In this document: piece by piece, positions 10,724-21,331 of the stretch | Layout: each line of letters starts with the position of its first letter | Numbering within the stretch: position 1 is the stretch's first letter | NCBI RefSeq assembly: GCF_000149955.1 | Contig: NC_030986.1 | Span: 6,260,568-6,324,567, forward strand | Source of the DNA: Fusarium oxysporum f. sp. lycopersici 4287 | Lineage: Eukaryota; Ascomycota; Sordariomycetes; Hypocreales; Nectriaceae | DNA: 64,000 nucleotides | Reading direction: 5' to 3' | Position numbers and translations under genes: made by a program | The notes under the pieces: generated by a model | What the model was told of the DNA's origin: nothing | What the model saw: the letters and a program-made list of their open reading frames with translations, nothing else | Databases searched by the model: none

Positions 10724-13700
10724 CTAAGGACCCTGTTGCTGTAGCCCACCCAGTGCATTCGGCGTTGCCAAACCACTGCCTCCTCCGCCAAACACTCCCG
10801 CGAACGGATCAATTCCGCCCATGTTGAAGCCGGGATCTTGACCTATATCTGGAGGCTCCATGTTGAATGGCATGAACCATGCAGATGATGCTTCCAGTCC
10901 GCTTAGTCCTGCCCCATCAGCCATACCTGCACTTTGCCCATGCATGCCTGCCTTGACATTCGACCGCCGACCTTGCAAGCCTCCATCCGGCTGAGCGCCT
11001 GAAGCGACAGTATCCCAATCCAGGCCGCTCGTCATATCCTGGCCATCGCCCAGGCCGGTACTAGCATCCATTGAGTATCCGCCATAGACAAGCTGACGAT
11101 CAAGCGGGTCGATATTTCCATTCGAGCCCTGCCCAAAGTTCATTGCGAGCAACTCGGGTGGGAAAAAGGTGGGCGTGTATGCGTGGTGAGCAAATGCAGT
11201 CATGTTGGCCGGGCTCGTAGGTGGCATGGTGGTGCTGAAAGCCGGGTTCTGCGGGTTTGATGCTGCGAGAGGGTTGAAGTCTGCTGCACCGGTAGTTTGC
11301 AATCCCAAACCACCCGAGAACTTGCGTTCCTGGGAGACTGCGTCTGCGTCTGTACTCTGCAACGAATCGAGATGCTGGCCAGGTTGTGCTGGCATGCCAG
11401 TCTGTTTCTTGGCGCTTTGCTTTCGTTTCGGCGCTGCTGCGCGGATAGTATCCTTATTCTCGGCACTTCGTGGTGTTGGAAGCGTGGAGAAGTATTCCTC
11501 CACTGATTGCAGTTCGGACTTCGCTTCGAGGACGCCGTCTGCTCCTGAATCCTTTCGTTTGAGAGTGGCAGGGTCCATGAACTCAGCGTCAGAAAGACCG
11601 TGAGGGTAACAGTTAAACCAGTCTCCGTATTGAAGGAAAGATGACTGTGTGGCTCGTTCTTGGACATTCGCACCAGCTCTCATAGCGTCCAAGGCATTTC
11701 GATACTGAGTGTGAACGTTCTCCACCATCCAGTGGAACATGCCCCAATACTTCTTCATTTTGTGAAGATACTTGACATTGGTGGTCAAATTGGCCTGGGC
11801 TGCTAGCTTCATGGAGGGATTGCGAGAGATAATACCCAAGATGTGAACTGTTGTCGAGGAAAAGGCGCAGTATCCAGCAAACGGGGCCGAAACAAAGCAT
11901 CGCAACTGTTCAGCCTCACGAAGAAGCTCGGATATTCGGTTCGCAGCGTCGAAGGTCCTCTTGCTTGCTTCAGAGAAGAAATCGTCATGTACACCACGTT
12001 GCTTTCGTGCTGACATAGCAGCTCGACTCACAAAGAGAATGTTATGCTGCAGGCAGATGTGCATGAAAAGAAACTGACTTGCCGTGTTCTCTGTCTTGTG
12101 GACCTCGAGGTTCTCTGCAGAGTACTTGAGTGACAAGGGCAGACTAGCTTCAAGGTTTACAACATCATTGAGATGCTTCACGTAGTGAGACTCGTCTTCC
12201 CACATTGGATTGGGGTCTAGATCCTTACCCCCTTGGCTCAGGTAGGTGATGATCCGTCCCCATAAGGCAATGGCTCGAATAAGGAAGGCCGCAACTCCCA
12301 TGTTCTCTCGTGCATCAGCGATTTGTCCGTCGTTGGGCGACACCGGATGAGGTACTTGACCGTCCAACATCTCGGTGGGCGCAGGCAGGTCGAATTGGAA
12401 GTACTTTTCCTTTACCGGCAGAGGAATCTGAATTGTATCCTCCCTGATGAACATGGGTCGATCTGTCCCAGAAGAGTTGAAGCGATCCATGAGAAAGCAG
12501 GCCCACATTATGCGTCGCCGAATCTCTCGATCAATGAAGCTGAGCTGCGTTTTGGTGCTATGACGGCCCGAGGGATCGTATTCCAAGTCTTTATGTAACT
12601 GGAGAGCGAAAGCCATTCGAATAGCATGTCCACCCAGGGCCCAGCTACGGCCGCTCTGGCACGTTCCAAATTCATGAAGGCCCAAAATGAGAAGACAGGT
12701 CAAGATGGTGAGGTTTGGCCATTCGTATCGTCTGGTGCAAATATCTTGAGCGTGTGATGCCCATTCTTCACCGCGTAAGAGTTCAGGCCCTGAAGAACTC
12801 ACTAAGGGGTTTGAGGTAAAACGAGCAGCTACAGCGCACACTGTGAGAACAAGCACCGGAGGTAGTGTACCATTTCTGTTGACAGTTAGCAGGATACGTG
12901 AGATTCAACCAAAAAAGAACTCACTTTAGCTTTCGCATATAGCTTGGTTTGTGTAGAAGATGGTAAGATTGACCATAGATGTTATCGAAAAACACCTCTG
13001 CGAGATGCTCCTGTATCTCCTTGGAGGGGAGTGCTTCGGCGCCTTCATGTTGCAACATATTCTCCTCCGCTTCCTGGACTTGCAAGCAGCTGGGCCTATC
13101 ATCGCCCTCAATCTTTGGCTTCGAAGGCGCCTTCGCCCAAGCATCCAGATCAGGCCCGAATACTTCCTCGGCGCCGCGCTTCTTGGTTGGCTTACTGGAA
13201 GGTACAGTTCCTGGTATCACCGGTTTGACCACGGCGCGAGTTACAGATGATGCGACTTCCTGATCCGACTTGGGTATGACCTTGATGATGCGTTCTTCCA
13301 TGCGCTTCAGTGGCTTATCGAGCATAGCTATGTAACCTGTCCGAGGCGCAGCCTTCCGAGTTGTAACCTTGTAGACACATAGGATACGTGAGCGTAGACA
13401 GTGCTTGCAGGCGGGTTTCTCGCCTGAACAACGGATCTTCTTTCGGCGGCATGCCATGCAAGCGAGCGGGAGACGTTTTCTTTCCTTGCCAGCCTTTGTC
13501 TTAAGTTCACTCCACGCAGGTGTGGCATCGACTTTATCCTCCTTATGTTTGCCGCCTAGATCTGTGCCATCCGCACGGTTACGGGAAGCCAAACCAAACT
13601 CATCGGTAGTTGGGTCTTCGAGGGCGTTGGATGCGGGAGATGTCCGATCGGGGGGGGGGAGTTCGGAGCCTTCCATGCTCTGGCTGCGGTTGCCCGTAGG

Positions 13701-14147
13701 CAAGGTGCCGAACGGCAGACCGCTATGTGCAAGGCCAGACATGGCCTGGTGCTGGGGAAACGCAGTGGGAGATTGTGACGTGTGGGTGTGATCTGCTAGG
13801 GAAACTAGAGAAGACTGGTCAGGAAGACCATGGTAAGCAAACGCAAAATCGTCGAAGTGTGTGGAGTCCATTAAGGCGCTGTGAGAGGGAGAAGGCACAG
13901 CGTGCAATTCAGGAACGTCGCGATAGAGTTGGGGACCGGAATCGAAGGACTGTTGGGCATGTTGAGGGTTCGAAACGGCACGGCCGGACATGGCTCTGCC
14001 AGAGACAGAGTTGCGACGCGGGCCACCCGAGGCCGAGAATCCGGCGATGGAAGACAAATGTACCGGACCGGCGTGGTGACGATGGTGGAGCGAAGCCACT
14101 GAGTTAGGCAGGGGTTTGGTGGCTGCGAATTCCATCCGACTGGGCAA
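10724..14147 (-). CDS. Zn2Cys6 transcription factor
   Basis: Two exons (14147-12925 and 12875-10724) joined across a 49-nt intron with a GCTAAC branch site give a 1124-residue protein. A Gal4-type cluster, CX2CX6CX6CX2CX6C, lies near residues 230-257 (CMACRRKKIRCSGEKPACKHC), followed by a basic linker RKAAPRTGY. The fungal-specific regulator domain starts with FFDNIYGQSYHLLHKPSYM and includes LLILGLHEFGTCQSGRSWAL and WACFLMDRFNSSGTDRP. The N-terminus and the long C-terminus are Ser/Pro/Gln/Gly-rich, likely activation regions. It should be nuclear and bind CGG-type half sites. The target pathway cannot be told from sequence; I know this domain pair is widely conserved but do not assign a name. 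Codon use and integrity mark it as a genuine host gene between two transposons. Confidence 0.9.
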
Positions 14148-14672
14148 AACAAAGCCTTTATAAATAAGAGGTTCGCTGGTACAGCTGTTGTGCAGTTTAA
14201 AAAGTTGCAGTGTAAGAGCGTTGAGGTTGAGGTTGAGGTGACCTGAAGTCGTCCGGTGAGTTTATGGAGAAGCAAGCAACGGGTACGTATGTAGTCAGTG
14301 GCTCCCCGCACTGGAGCTGGGGACAGTCTGCGCCCCGGCTGGGGCGAAGGAGTTGGCGGAAAAGAGTGTGGAACCGTTGCGGAGGCTGAAATGATGCAAG
14401 AACGCGTAGCTGTTGCGGCTCGTTCGGCTTAGCTCGTGGTCTGGTCTCTTGTATGGGCTCTGCCAAGCATCGTGATCTTCCTCATACTGTAAAGGTACTC
14501 CCCCCTTTGGCCTGGTGTCACTCTTGTCAAGGCTTACTGAGACAAGGCGCGGCAGGGCAGGATAGAGGAAAGCTAACGCGGGCCAGGGGGGACCCTGGAA
14601 TTGACATTCTGTGAAGGACTCTCAAGCTCAAAGCCCAAGCCAAGGCAACACAGCATGGCAGGCAGGGCTGCA
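14148..14672. promoter_or_regulatory. Upstream region of the Zn2Cys6 gene
   Basis: No competing gene is seen in these 525 bases. The region contains purine/pyrimidine-rich patches and would carry the promoter and 5-prime UTR of the minus-strand regulator. No specific operator is identified. Confidence 0.4.
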
Positions 14673-14793
14673 AAAAAAAACTACTAGTTTTCTAACGAAC
14701 TACTTACTAACTACTAGCTAGCCTAGTTTTAGTTACTAATTAACTAGGGATTTTTAGTTAAGAGTTAGTTTTTTTAAAAAATAAAATTAGTTA
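14673..14793. repeat. CTAACTA-rich low-complexity repeat, left part
   Basis: Many overlapping copies of CTAACTA / TAGTTAG-like words. The same texture resumes on the other side of the transposon at 16654-17000, so the element probably inserted into one repeat tract. The TA at 14792-14793 is the target duplication. Confidence 0.6.
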
Positions 14794-16653
14794 ACGTGTA
14801 TGATAAGCGAGTGGGCCAGACAAGCGAGTGGGCCAAAAATCCCTCACCTTCCATCTTCTCTACTTTACCAGTTAGTTCTCAACAATCTAATATGTCACAA
14901 CCAAACTACGAGGCTAATCTTAATCTTGCACTTCAGGCCCTTCAAGATAATCCAAAACTAAGTATCCGACGCGCCGCAGAAATCTACACAGTCAATCGTA
15001 ATACCTTACGTCGCCGCCAGCAAGGGGTTCAATCTCGACGCGATACTATGCCTAACTCACGGAAGCTATCTGAACTAGAAGAAGATACTCTTCTTGAGTT
15101 CATTATCGACCTAGATTCGCGAGGATATCCCCCGCGACTGCGTGGTGTTGAAGAAATGGCTAATCGACTGCTTGATGACCGCGACGCGCCACGCGTCGGC
15201 GCGCGCTGGGCTATGAATTTCGTCAAGCGACAGCCACTACTCAGGATACGTTTTCAGCGGAGATATGACTATCAGAGGGCCAAATGTGAAGATCCGACTA
15301 TTATTCGCAACTGGTTTAGGCTCGTACAGAACACGATCGCGAAGTATGGTATCCACTTAGATGATATCTGGAACTTTGATGAGACCGGCTTTATGATGGG
15401 CGTTTTCTCAACCAGTATGGTCATTACATGTATAGAGAGGCATGGACGGCCTAAAACATTACAGCCTGGAAACCGAGAATGGGTTACAGTGATCCAAGCG
15501 ATCAATGCAGCAGGCTGGGCGATCGAGCCGTTCATCGTGGTTGCGGGCCAAAATCACCTTCAGAATTGGTATCAAGAATGCAACATTCCGGGCGATTGGG
15601 CCATCGCCACGACCCAAAATGGCTGGACAGATAACGGGACTGGTCTCGAGTGGCTAAAACACTTTAACCGATGTTCATCAAAGCGAACAATTGGTACCTA
15701 TCGTCTTCTGATCCTCGATGGCCACGAAAGTCACCATTCCGTCGATTTTGAGCTATATTGCAAGGAGAACAATATTATTACGCTTTGTATGCCGGCTCAT
15801 GCGTCTCATCTACTTCAGCCTCTTGACGTCGGGTGCTTTGGGCCCCTTAAGAGGGCTTATAGTCGAGAAATAGAGCATATGATGAAAAGCTCTATAACCT
15901 ATATTTCGAAGACCGAGTTCCTCCCGGCCTTTTATGCCGCCTTTCAAGCCACTATGACGGAGAGCAATATCAAAGGGAGGTTTAGAGGAGCCGGGCTTGT
16001 TCCTCTTAACCCAGAAAATGTGATCTCAAAACTTGATGTAAAGCTACGGACTCCAACACCTATTGAGGAGGAGGCTAGCGCATCCACCTCTTGGGTTCCA
16101 AAGACCCCAAATACAGTCCGCGAGGTAAAGTCTCAATCTGAATACCTCGAAAGGCGAATCAGAGGACATAAAAGTAGCTCCCCAGAGTCAATTATAGAGG
16201 CTTCAAAGTCTCTTGCAAAGGCAGCAACCAGAATATATCACAAGGTTACCTTATTATCTGCAGAGAACCGAGAACTTCGACAGGCAAATGAGGCACTAAG
16301 CCGACGCCGCAGGGCAAAAAGAACCCGATTACAGAAAGGAGGGGTACTAACAGTAGGGGGAGGTCAGGAGCTAATTGATCAGATAGATGTTAATACGCAG
16401 GTAGTGGCCGAATCGTCGAGAAGTGGTGGTCAGGGAAGTTCGGCGCGACCGAGGGAAAGGCATTGTGGAATATGCGGCAAGACTGGGCATAATGCAAGAA
16501 CCTGTCAGGTAGTAACTGAGATATCTAGGGAAGAGAATAATGAGTAGTTTTGATTGATTAGATAGTTTATTATGTTTTTATGATAGTTTATCGTTTGAAG
16601 GGTAAGATTTCTGGCCCACTCGCTTGTCTGGCCCACTCGCTTATCATACACGT
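14794..16653 (+). mobile_element. Fot/pogo-type DNA transposon, intact, copy 2
   Basis: Also 1860 bp, flanked by TA at 14792-14793 and 16654-16655. The 42-bp terminal inverted repeats (14794-14835 and 16612-16653) are identical, start ACGTGTATGATA and contain two direct copies of AGCGAGTGGGCCA spaced 17 bp. Perfect ends and an uninterrupted transposase suggest a recent arrival. It shares length and layout with the element at 6466 but has different box sequence. Confidence 0.95.
14892..16547 (+). CDS. Fot/pogo-family DDE transposase
   Basis: A 551-residue transposase. The open frame reaches further upstream, into the terminal repeat, but the ATG at 14892 (MSQPN) matches the paralogue and follows a normal leader, so it is the chosen start. 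Visible parts: N-terminal helix-turn-helix (NPKLSIRRAAEIYTVNRNTL), catalytic motifs NFDETGF, LLILDGHESHH and LLQPLDVGCFGPL, a basic helix, and the C-terminal knuckle CGICGKTGHNARTC. Divergence from the 6572 protein is concentrated in the N-terminal half between about residues 50 and 120, the part expected to read the terminal repeat. Intact and likely functional in its own element. Confidence 0.95.
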   Translation: MSQPNYEANLNLALQALQDNPKLSIRRAAEIYTVNRNTLRRRQQGVQSRRDTMPNSRKLSELEEDTLLEFIIDLDSRGYPPRLRGVEEMANRLLDDRDAPRVGARWAMNFVKRQPLLRIRFQRRYDYQRAKCEDPTIIRNWFRLVQNTIAKYGIHLDDIWNFDETGFMMGVFSTSMVITCIERHGRPKTLQPGNREWVTVIQAINAAGWAIEPFIVVAGQNHLQNWYQECNIPGDWAIATTQNGWTDNGTGLEWLKHFNRCSSKRTIGTYRLLILDGHESHHSVDFELYCKENNIITLCMPAHASHLLQPLDVGCFGPLKRAYSREIEHMMKSSITYISKTEFLPAFYAAFQATMTESNIKGRFRGAGLVPLNPENVISKLDVKLRTPTPIEEEASASTSWVPKTPNTVREVKSQSEYLERRIRGHKSSSPESIIEASKSLAKAATRIYHKVTLLSAENRELRQANEALSRRRRAKRTRLQKGGVLTVGGGQELIDQIDVNTQVVAESSRSGGQGSSARPRERHCGICGKTGHNARTCQVVTEISREENNE

Positions 16654-17000
16654 TAGTTAATACTAATTAGGACTTTTTTTGTTAGTGTCAAATGTGACGG
16701 CCTCTAGATGTGATCACACGGAAGGTCACATGATCTATCGGTTAACCTCTGCGAATACTAGGCCCAATTAGGAAAGTCATAAAAGACAGACCCCTTAAAC
16801 GAGTCAGTTATAAAAACAACACAATCAATACACGCACATCTAATTTGACAGTTAGTTAATAAAACAAATTTAACTAGTAGTTAGGATTAGTTAGTTAGTA
16901 GTTAGTTAATTTTAAAAGCTAACTAACTAGGCCTAACTACTAGTTAATTTTAGTTAGTTAGCTTAACCTGAGTAACTAGGGGCTAGTTAGTTGTTCCATG
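16654..17000. repeat. CTAACTA-rich low-complexity repeat, right part
   Basis: From about 16845 on, dense TTAGTTAGTT, ACTAGTAGTTAG and related words on both strands. About 190 bases of ordinary sequence come first. It resembles the tract at 14673-14793. Confidence 0.5.
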
Positions 17001-17197
17001 AATCATTTTCTCTCTTTTACTCGTCTCGACGGGCGTAACAGCAAAGCGATCCGCCCGCAACGCTGCCAAGTAACATGTGCTATTGTTGTATCTGTGTGTT
17101 TGCGCCGCATTGCATCTTGGGGAGAAATGTGTTTTGTGTGCCTGATAAAACAGTGACATGCAATCTAGCTGTTACCTGTGAGATAAGATAGAATAGG

Positions 17198-17422
17198 TGT
17201 CAAATATTGGGGTGAATTGTGTGCTATTCGTCTTCTTGTGTGTGTAATTGCTGTGTACCGCTTGCTGCTTGAGGTTTAAAGCAAGCTCTATATGTCTTTT
17301 CTGTGCTATATGGAATCAACTGGAAGCTGCTTGCTAAGCCTGTGGTAATAGGTGGCAAGAGTCATCTTTGATGACAATATTTATCAGCCTTTCAAGCTAC
17401 TTCCATGAGCTTCCTTTTGACA
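17198..17422 (-). repeat. Solo LTR, TGTCAAA family
   Basis: 225 bp, an inverted copy of the LTR at 8577-8801 with only scattered differences. Flanks read GAATAG on the left and CTATTC on the right, which are inverted, not direct, so no target duplication is seen. Confidence 0.85.
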
Positions 17423-17510
17423 CTATTCAGCAAATCTCCTCATCACTGCATTATCGTATCCCCCCCCAGCTATCGCCACGCAACTTTGGCATAGTTTTCG
17501 CGACTGCCCC

Positions 17511-18440
17511 ATGAGAAACTCTAATCGTCGCGTTCTTTCTTGGCTTGACAGCGTACCTAACGACTTGTTGTCCACTGATACGCATTCTACGTCTCAAGAG
17601 CATGCGCAAAGTAGAAATCGTCCTGGTGCAGGCTCGCGTACTCACCTTTCGTCGCCAACCTCCCAGAATAGCTGGGCTCAAGACGCCTCACTAGAGACCA
17701 ATTCAGTATCCAAGATGCAACCCGCTACGCCTTCGAAAAAGAGACGGAGGCTCATAAGGGATTCCGCATCGGGAGCACATGCACCCCACGATGACGACAA
17801 CGAAAACGACGAAACGCCAACTCAACCCAACCGAGGAACTGCACCATCTTTACGTGAATCTGACACCTCATCACTGTCCTATCAGAGCAGCCATGCATCA
17901 CACAACTCCTCTCCTAGCAAAATGTTTTCCTCCCTTGGCCTTTATCCAACTGGGGTTGATCGGAAGATACTCAACCTGGATAACCCGGATGTCCCCGACG
18001 CTTTGGCAGAACTCTGCATCGAAATGGACACTATTGCTACTGGAAGCCGCGTCGTTCCCGGCTATCTTGAGGCCCGTAAGATTGTTTTCGCCTCAAAACC
18101 TTTGACTAACTCATAACAGCCTGAAATATCTCAACTCAAGACCACAAACCGGGCTTTTTCCCTGTTTCGCCCTGGAGTGTTTGATTCCTTGGTGAATGAA
18201 TCCATTGCTTCAGAGTCTGCACCAGGGGCCGCCTCGCTGGCCATCTCTGGGGTACACCATGAGCTTACACTGAATGAGGTAATGCAGCTCGTGGGCGACG
18301 CCGACTATTGCGGGGACGTGTTGGAGATCAGAAGTGTGAGGCGACCAAGGCGGTGGCAAGGTGTGGAAGAAGGAGGAACATTCTACAAGAGATCGTGCCT
18401 GTACATAAACAGTGGTTCCCCTGCTGCACTTTTAGGGTGA
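17511..18440 (+). pseudogene. Fungal PD-(D/E)XK-like N-terminal region, broken
   Basis: The first frame (17511-18116) opens with a short WLDSV motif, a long Ser/Asp-rich stretch with a basic KKRRR patch, and then SPSKMFSSLGLYP, a layout I associate with the N-terminus of fungal PD-(D/E)XK nuclease-like proteins. An intron with donor GTAAGA at 18076 and acceptor at 18119 is obvious, but splicing shifts the frame by one, so an extra C near 18073-18075 looks like a lesion. The downstream frame (18120-18440) is open but lacks nuclease motifs. The last nine bases overlap the convergent gene at 18432. Identification is tentative. Confidence 0.4.
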
Positions 18441-19057
18441 ATTAAGCAACAAGCATCTTCTCATTTCAACATCGGGTTCGGGGCTGGCTTTCCAACTGGC
18501 GTGTCCAGTTCCCAAGGCTCGTTGAATGTCGTGGATGTTATCATCATTGACTCTGCTGATATGTTAGACCAGATCGAGAAGCATTGTTGATCGTTGTGTC
18601 CTTACCCTTTTATCAAGCCCCTGTTAACCGACAGTAGTCTGACATGGCGGTCCATCCACTGGAAGAGCTGGTCGTTCTCCCTCCAATCCATCACAAAAGC
18701 AAGTTTGATTTTATTCCTGAACGATGACTTTATCCCGGATCCCTTTGCGAGATTTGCCTTTGTGATGTTTCTTTCCAGCTTCTGGAGATCAGTGTTGAAT
18801 CGATCGAGGTGTGCGCTGATCACTCCGTAGTGTGTTCCTTCTAGAGATTCTTCGTTAGGACATCTAGCCTTTCTTTCTCGAAGGACGGCTTCGAATTGCT
18901 GGGATATTTGTCCAAGTGTCCTGCTTGTGTGGTTCCATCGGTCGAGTGTCTCGTGTGAATCCTTGATGGGAGTCAAGCATATGTCGATGGCTTTACAAGT
19001 CCCAACAACCGCTTGAGCAATGGCTATTACGCCGCCGATACACTCCAGCGGACTCAT
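18432..19057 (-). CDS. HeLo-like N-terminal domain protein (stand-alone)
   Basis: Two exons (19057-18606 and 18552-18432) spliced over a 53-nt intron (donor GTAAGG, branch CTAAC, acceptor CAG) encode 190 residues. The start MSPLECIGGVIAIAQAVVG resembles the helical N-terminal domain of fungal STAND proteins (Pfam Helo_like_N type), which in family members mediates membrane-directed cell death when fused to NACHT or NB-ARC. Here nothing follows: the protein ends soon after DDNIHDIQRALGTG. The acceptor was chosen because it alone gives an in-frame extension of 41 codons. A short stand-alone domain could act as a partner or decoy for a full receptor, but that is inference. It may also be a truncated gene. 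Confidence 0.65.
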
Positions 19058-20078
19058 GGTAGTTCCGTGGGATGGTTTCTGCCGGAGCCTTCTCCAAAGA
19101 CTATTGTAGGAAGGGAAAAGCTTGTCTTAGGCAATTGTGAAGATATATCGTATACCATCTGAAGTCTGCTTTCCGATTTTTTGTTTGGAGTTGATTTCGA
19201 GAGCTGAAGCTCAATCGCGTGCCGGCTGAGAGTTCTTTTCTAGTATGTTCGTTTAATTGAGAGAAAGTTGGTAATCGGGTACAGTTCAGAGAGGATTTTG
19301 GGGGCGAAGACAACATTGGCCATTGAGGCTCTGCTACCCCACAAAAAGGAAGATCGTCATGGCTTCTAGGACCCAGTGTGGGGGGGGGGGGGGGGGGCGG
19401 AAACAAGGCTTAGACGCTGTGTAAGACCAAAATAAGCCAATGGCGTACTATGAAACACTGGCGTGAGTCAGGGTCCGACCCAATCATACGTAATGGGCCC
19501 AGGTCTTGTAGAATTGGTTGGGGTGATCTTGAGTCAAGTCATTGCATTTGCTAAACCCTTTGTACACCGCGTCCTCGATCTAGGGTCGACTGTTTGGCGA
19601 CTAGATACCATCAGGGTAATGTCCCAGAACCTCAGTCTCAGTATAGTGCTAAATAGTCCTAAGTAATGCGTTTCAGCCTAACTCGGTGAAGAAGGTCAGA
19701 CAAGGATCTGCACGATCCAGTGACAGTGCGTCAGCCAACGGAGGATTGTCATTTTGCCCGGACGCTATCATGGACTAACCGTGCATTAAGTTTAGCTGGA
19801 TAAGGATCCCGCTTCGTATTCAAAGTGCAATTGTTATTTTCGACCTGAGCGGTGAACCTGCAGGCTCATTCACCAGGTAAGGCTCGCGATGTTGTTCACC
19901 AAGGCGTAAGCAATGCCTCAACGACTCATTTCTTCAAACTGGCGACGAGGCGATCAGGCGGACAGCATTTTGTTAAATATGCATGCAGCTAGCTGCATGC
20001 TCCAGAAGTGTCCCTTGGGCAATCAACCATCGTTCTTTCAATCATAGTTTCTAACATTTGACTCACCAATCTCCATCA
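19058..20078. other. Intergenic kilobase with poly-G tract
   Basis: No gene recognised. The left 300 bases are upstream of the HeLo-like gene. A run of 18 G lies at 19380-19397. Confidence 0.6.
19380..19397. repeat. Homopolymer G18
   Basis: Uninterrupted run of G; length may be a sequencing or assembly estimate. Confidence 0.9.
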
Positions 20079-20792
20079 TGTTAGGCATAACGATTTCTTC
20101 TTTCGTTGAGAAGCTCAACAATTACTGGAATAATTGGACGCGCGATCAGATCAGGAAGCGTGATCCAAGCGTACTCAGTAAGTTTGGGGGATAACTGATC
20201 CAGCAATTCCCAGGCTGACTTCGCAAAAGGTGACAATACCTCACCGACCGAGATCAGAGAAGCTCTCTCCCATCTGGTAGAGCATCTTCCCACCGTAAAC
20301 GTTGACGAACTCGAGCGAGCCTTTAGTATCGCCCAGAACATCTCATACTACGTCGTCCTCGAGAATGAATCTTCCACAGCTCGATGCCATTCCCGCTCAA
20401 AGATGATGAGAAAAAGTGTATCCTGGATGAAAGGGAGCGGGTCTTTTCTCAGCCTGGAATGCCTACTATCATCATCACTCCCTGGCAGCGTTTCTCCAAG
20501 GACACGTCCAAGCCTCGATCAACGCCGCCGACATCTACGCGATGGACCCCTCAAGAAACCCCCTACAACTTCCTATCAATGCCATGACTTGGAGCTCTGG
20601 AGCCATGAATGCAATGCCATATTTCACGGCAGCCTTGCTTGGTTCACCAATGGCTCTTCCAATCAACATCTGTATGGGTCGTCGAGGAGCACTCACCGTT
20701 TCTGCCATCTTAATTATCGCAAGTTCTATTGGTTCTGCATTTGCACAGACTTGGTTGGAGCTGCTCTTGGTTAGAATTATCGCTGGCGTGGG
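20079..20792 (+). pseudogene. MFS sugar-transporter relic, cut off by an LTR
   Basis: Pieces in order match fungal sugar porters: a cytoplasmic N-terminal region (SPTEIREALSHLVEHLP, 20240-20370), KDDEKKCILDERERVFSQPG, SLAAFLQGHVQASINAADIY, then the loop MGRRGALTVSAILIIASS and LLVRIIAGVGV. At least two frame changes are needed, near 20390 and 20470. The coding sequence ends in the fourth transmembrane segment exactly where an LTR begins at 20793. About 350 residues including most helices are missing. It was a 12-helix plasma-membrane transporter; it is now dead. Confidence 0.75.
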
Positions 20793-20986
20793 TGTAATTT
20801 ATATTGCGCAGTAGTGCTGGGTGAAAATATATTTTGTAAAACTTGATTGTTCATTGTTGAGATGAGAATTCTTCTCGGGTTTATATCTCTAAATGATTTC
20901 ATCTAGGACTTTGAACTCTAATTCTAGGACTTTCAGACTGTTAGTCTGAACCCTGAAGGGAAGGAGGATTCCCGGATTTTCCAACA
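20793..20986 (-). repeat. LTR, TGTTG family, minus orientation
   Basis: 194 bp; on the plus strand it starts TGTAATTTATATTGCGC and ends GGATTTTCCAACA. It matches the solo LTR at 36451-36646 in reverse. Flanks differ (transporter on one side, gag on the other), so no target duplication remains. Confidence 0.85.
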
Positions 20987-21266
20987 CCCTGTGGGTTTGG
21001 ACCTTAGTCCGATACTGCGTGTGGAGGAATTCAAGTCTGCGGAACTCCTCTGCAGTGAGGTCTGTCAGATCAGATGCCGTCGGCCTGATCATTTGAACTG
21101 TGGGCTCTTCCGGCTTGGATAGAGCGGGCTTCTCCGCGTTGGAGGGATCGATGTATTCCCAGACGTCCTGGGCTGTAGCAACCTTGTCGATAATACTAAT
21201 CCACTGTTTCTAATCACCGGGGCCGTTAAGGTTGACCCGGGAAGGGCTCAGATCTATAGGATCCAT
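20987..21266 (-). pseudogene. Copia-type gag N-terminus with a Trp-to-stop change
   Basis: From the ATG at 21266 the frame reads MDPIDLSPSRVNLNGPGD, a TAG at 21212-21210, then KQWISIIDKVATAQDVWEYI. The related gag at 31569-32201 has Trp in DWTNWI at that point, so TGG became TAG, a C-to-T type change on one strand as produced by RIP. The frame is abruptly joined to the LTR at 20986. The rest of gag and pol is absent. Confidence 0.7.
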
Positions 21267-21320
21267 CGCGGGCGACTTGCTGCAGTAGAAGCCGATAAGA
21301 TAAAGAGATCCGGGCAAACC

Positions 21321-21331
21321 GGGTTCATAAC
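21321..21331 (-). other. Putative primer-binding site, initiator-Met anticodon loop type
   Basis: The plus strand reads GGGTTCATAAC, one C-to-T change from GGGCTCATAAC found at 32566-32576. It lies about 55 bases upstream of the gag start and is followed by TATCGCA, a mutated LTR edge. Confidence 0.45.

Noticed and set aside
13405..14107. Several plus-strand frames opposite the Zn2Cys6 gene
   Set aside because: They overlap a clearly coding minus-strand exon with conserved domains and have no family features.
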